Of a DNA stretch of 64,000 nucleotides, positions 61,823-64,000 are shown in pieces. A program made the translations under genes and the position numbers. The stretch is from assembly GCF_011682065.1 (NCBI RefSeq), contig NZ_VUYU01000036.1, positions 1 to 64,000 of the forward strand. The letters run 5' to 3'. This DNA comes from Massilia rubra. Lineage in GTDB: Bacteria > Pseudomonadota > Gammaproteobacteria > Burkholderiales > Burkholderiaceae_D. Below the pieces are notes generated by a model that saw nothing but the letters and a program-made list of their open reading frames with translations, had not been told where the DNA came from and did not search any database. How positions within the stretch are numbered: the first letter of the stretch is position 1; every line of letters starts with the position of its first letter.

Positions 61823-63307
61823 ATGAATTATGTAGACTTGCGCGATTTCATGTCGAAAATGCAAGAAATGGGCGAATTGAAGCGCATTTCCTTGCCTGTT
61901 TCGCCCTATTTGGAGATGACGGAGGTGTGCGACCGCGCTTTGCGGGCCGCCGGACCGGCCATTTTGTTCGAAAAACCGACCGGTCATACGATTCCGGTGC
62001 TCGGCAATCTGTTCGGCACGCCGCGCCGGGTCGCGCTGGGCATGGGCGCCGACGACGTGAGCGAGCTGCGCAAGATTGGCCATGTCCTGGCGCGCCTCAA
62101 AGAGCCGGAACCGCCCAAAGGCTTCAAGGACCTGATGGGCTTGGGGTCCCTGGTCAAGGCCGTGTGGGACATGTCGCCCAAGGAAGTGCGCGGCGCCGCC
62201 TGCCACGATATCGTCTGGGAAGGGGCCGACGTCGACCTGGCGCGCCTGCCGATCCAGCATTGCTGGCCGGGCGACATCGCCCCGCTGATTACCTGGGGCC
62301 TGGTCATTACCAAGGGCCCTAACAAGAAGCGCCAGAACCTGGGCATCTACCGCCAGCAGGTCATCGGCCCGAACAAGGTCATCATGCGCTGGCTGGCGCA
62401 CCGTGGCGGTGCGCTCGACTTCCGCGAGCATGGCATTGCCACCAAGGGACAGCCGTATCCGGTGGCCGTCGCCCTCGGCGCCGATCCGGCCACCATTCTC
62501 GGGGCGGTCACGCCGGTGCCGGACAGCTTGTCCGAATACCAGTTCGCCGGCTTGCTGCGCGGCAGCCGCACAGTGTTGACCAAGGCCATCGGCAGCGACC
62601 TGCGCGTGCCGGCCTCGGCCGAGATTGTGCTCGAAGGCCATATTTACGCCGATCCGAGCCATCCGACCGGCTACGAACATGCGCTCGAAGGGCCGTTCGG
62701 CGACCATACTGGTTACTATAATGAGCAGGACAGTTTTCCGGTGTTTACCATCGACCGCATCACCATGCGGCGCGACCCGGTTTATCACTCTACGTATACA
62801 GGCAAGCCGCCCGACGAGCCGGCCGTGCTCGGCGTGGCGCTGAATGAAGTGTTCATTCCGCTGCTGCAAAAGCAGTTCAGCGAAATCACCGACTTCTACC
62901 TGCCGCCCGAAGGCTGCAGCTACCGCATGGCGGTGGTGCAGATGAAAAAGCAGTACGCCGGCCACGCCAAGCGCGTCATGTTCGGCGTGTGGAGCTTCCT
63001 GCGCCAGTTCATGTATACCAAGTTCATCGTGGTGGTCGACGAGGACGTCAATATCCGCGACTGGAAAGAGGTCATCTGGGCCATCACCACGCGGGTCGAT
63101 CCGATGCGCGACACCTTGATGGTCGACAGCACGCCGATCGACTACCTCGACTTTGCCTCGCCGGTCAGTGGGCTGGGCAGCAAGATGGGCATCGACGCCA
63201 CCAACAAGTGGCCGGGCGAGACCAACCGCGAGTGGGGCACCACGATCAGCATGACGCCCGAAGTGAAGGCGAAGATCGATTCTATCTGGCAGGAACTCGG
63301 TATTTAA
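61823..63307 (+). CDS. ubiD: 4-hydroxy-3-polyprenylbenzoate decarboxylase UbiD
   Basis: This 494-residue prenylated-FMN-dependent decarboxylase acts in ubiquinone synthesis. UbiD features are [16 protein letters not shown], a [17 protein letters not shown] segment, [15 protein letters not shown] and the metal/prFMN region [15 protein letters not shown]. The length is normal. UbiD works with the flavin prenyltransferase UbiX, which is not in the window. The start ATG directly precedes the conserved MNYVDLRDF. Confidence 0.96.
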   Translation: MNYVDLRDFMSKMQEMGELKRISLPVSPYLEMTEVCDRALRAAGPAILFEKPTGHTIPVLGNLFGTPRRVALGMGADDVSELRKIGHVLARLKEPEPPKGFKDLMGLGSLVKAVWDMSPKEVRGAACHDIVWEGADVDLARLPIQHCWPGDIAPLITWGLVITKGPNKKRQNLGIYRQQVIGPNKVIMRWLAHRGGALDFREHGIATKGQPYPVAVALGADPATILGAVTPVPDSLSEYQFAGLLRGSRTVLTKAIGSDLRVPASAEIVLEGHIYADPSHPTGYEHALEGPFGDHTGYYNEQDSFPVFTIDRITMRRDPVYHSTYTGKPPDEPAVLGVALNEVFIPLLQKQFSEITDFYLPPEGCSYRMAVVQMKKQYAGHAKRVMFGVWSFLRQFMYTKFIVVVDEDVNIRDWKEVIWAITTRVDPMRDTLMVDSTPIDYLDFASPVSGLGSKMGIDATNKWPGETNREWGTTISMTPEVKAKIDSIWQELGI

Positions 63308-63317
63308 GGAGCGCCGC

Positions 63318-63835
63318 ATGCAGGAGTTGGACGTGGTGGTCGACTTTGGCGGCATGGTCCTGTTCGACTGTGCCGGGCTGGCGGCGTTTTACGGCGGCGT
63401 CAAGGAAGGCGCGAACCTGTATGCGCGCTTGACCGGCAGCGACGAGGTGAGCGGGTGGTGGAGCAGGGCATCGCGCTGCCCATCGTCGGCATTAACGACA
63501 GCAGCTACCGCGTGATCGTGCGCCTGGCCGGGGAAGCGTCCGCCATTCCTGATCAGCTGATCGTTGTAAGAAACGCGTCGTTCCCGCTGCGCGTGACGGG
63601 CCGGCTCATCATTGCAGACCTGGCCGTGTTCCTGGAGTGGTATCCCGAGCAAGGGTGGCAGCGGGTCGATGTTGCGCCGGGATGCTACGCGGTGGCCGTC
63701 AACGGCTTTCGCAAGGTGGACAATAAGGTGGTGGTCGACTTCGGCTTTGAAATCGTCCTCACCCCCGCCGCCACGCTCCCTGCCATGAGCGCTTCGTTGC
63801 AGCAAGACATGCAGGTGCTCGAGCTGCCAGCGTAG
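63318..63835 (+). pseudogene. Small hypothetical gene, frameshifted
   Basis: Two partial frames (63318-about 63448 and about 63449-63835) join into one plausible protein of about 172 residues (MQELDVVVDFGGMVLFDCAG then VVEQGIALPIVGINDSSY). The break is near 63447-63449, where one base appears to be missing after GACGAGGT. It lies 10 bases after ubiD and ends before ffs. No domain was recognised. It may be a real frameshift, a sequencing error, or two overlapping genes. Confidence 0.5.
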
Positions 63836-63850
63836 GGGCGTGCAAGCTGT

Positions 63851-63880
63851 TTCCCACAAATCGTTCCGGTCGGTTATAAT
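63851..63880 (+). promoter_or_regulatory. Promoter of the 4.5S RNA gene
   Basis: A consensus TATAAT at 63875-63880 lies 8 bases upstream of the 4.5S RNA start at 63888. A weak -35-like TTCCCA is at 63851-63856 with an 18-bp spacer. The position is consistent with a strong sigma-70 promoter for ffs. Confidence 0.6.
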
Positions 63881-63887
63881 TGTCGCT

Positions 63888-63983
63888 GGCGGGCCCCTGC
63901 GCATTGTGGCATGGCTAACCTGGTCAGGTCGGGAACGAAGCAGCCACGGCCGTTAACCATAAGTGCCGCAGATCAGGCTCGCC
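63888..63983 (+). ncRNA. ffs: Signal recognition particle 4.5S RNA
   Basis: The 96-nt RNA has the conserved SRP apical motif CAGGTCGGGAACGAAGCAGCC (given here as CAGGTCGGGAACG and AAGCAGCCACGGCC), which forms the Ffh-binding loops. The ends GGCGGGCC and GGCTCGCC pair to close the hairpin. It binds Ffh and targets membrane proteins. It is a single-hairpin bacterial form without an Alu domain, typical of betaproteobacteria. Confidence 0.95.
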
Positions 63984-64000
63984 TCTTTCGATCTTCCAGA

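Overview
The window is chromosomal DNA from a GC-rich Gram-negative bacterium, most likely a betaproteobacterium of the Oxalobacteraceae (Massilia, Duganella or Janthinobacterium type). This is inferred from gene content and order: a tol-pal cluster with cpoB, glyA-nrdR behind a ZTP riboswitch, a pilV-pilW-pilX-pilY1-pilE-fimT cluster, ribD-ribE, ribB-ribH-nusB, ubiD and a short 4.5S RNA. No database search was possible, so the genus is not established.

Layout. 1-124 is the 3' end of a group II intron whose body lies outside the window. 130-7065 (minus) is an overlapping envelope operon: RDD, SpoIIM-like, DUF4129, DUF4350, MoxR ATPase and DUF58. 7.3-10.9 kb holds small genes (TonB-C-like protein, ATP-grasp enzyme, DUF4303, DUF6348-like, DUF5071). 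10.9-12.5 kb is a secreted pectate lyase with a ricin-type lectin domain. 12.7-17.4 kb (minus) is a TonB-dependent receptor / YfiR / CHASE8-HAMP-GGDEF-EAL signalling operon, whose last gene carries a one-base frameshift. 17.8-23.65 kb is an AT-rich, IS-scarred island next to a tRNA-Lys gene. Its main gene encodes a 1077-residue reverse transcriptase fused to a C-terminal nitrilase domain, the architecture of type 1 defence-associated reverse transcriptases (DRT/UG1-like). 23.8-29.2 kb (minus) is ybgC-tolQ-tolR-tolA-tolB-pal-cpoB. 29.4-29.7 kb is a nest of palindromic repeats with a 173-bp MITE-like insertion. 29.7-32.6 kb holds ydfG, the ZTP riboswitch, glyA and nrdR. 32.7-39.7 kb is the type IV pilus minor pilin/PilY1 operon. 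40.0-41.7 kb is ribD-ribE. 41.8-45.5 kb holds a GNAT acetyltransferase, a GlxA-type regulator and an S9 peptidase. 45.6-51.7 kb (minus) is a type VI secretion cargo operon (TIGR02270, DUF6484, DUF2169, ketosynthase-like, DUF4150 PAAR-like, Tox-SHH nuclease and a probable beta-propeller immunity protein). 51.9-57.7 kb holds an M16 protease and a REC-GAF-PAS-GGDEF-EAL protein. 58.0-60.3 kb is ribB(X)-ribH-nusB. 60.5-61.4 kb is a lytic transglycosylase, then come ubiD, a frameshifted small gene and the 4.5S RNA gene (ffs).

How the genes work together. The housekeeping part covers envelope integrity (Tol-Pal, lytic transglycosylase), riboflavin synthesis (ribD, ribE, ribB and ribH, with ribE and ribB unusually split by about 16 kb), one-carbon metabolism (glyA under ZTP control) and pilus assembly. 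The accessory part covers competition and defence: the RT-nitrilase, the T6SS toxin cassette, two c-di-GMP modules and a plant-polymer lyase.
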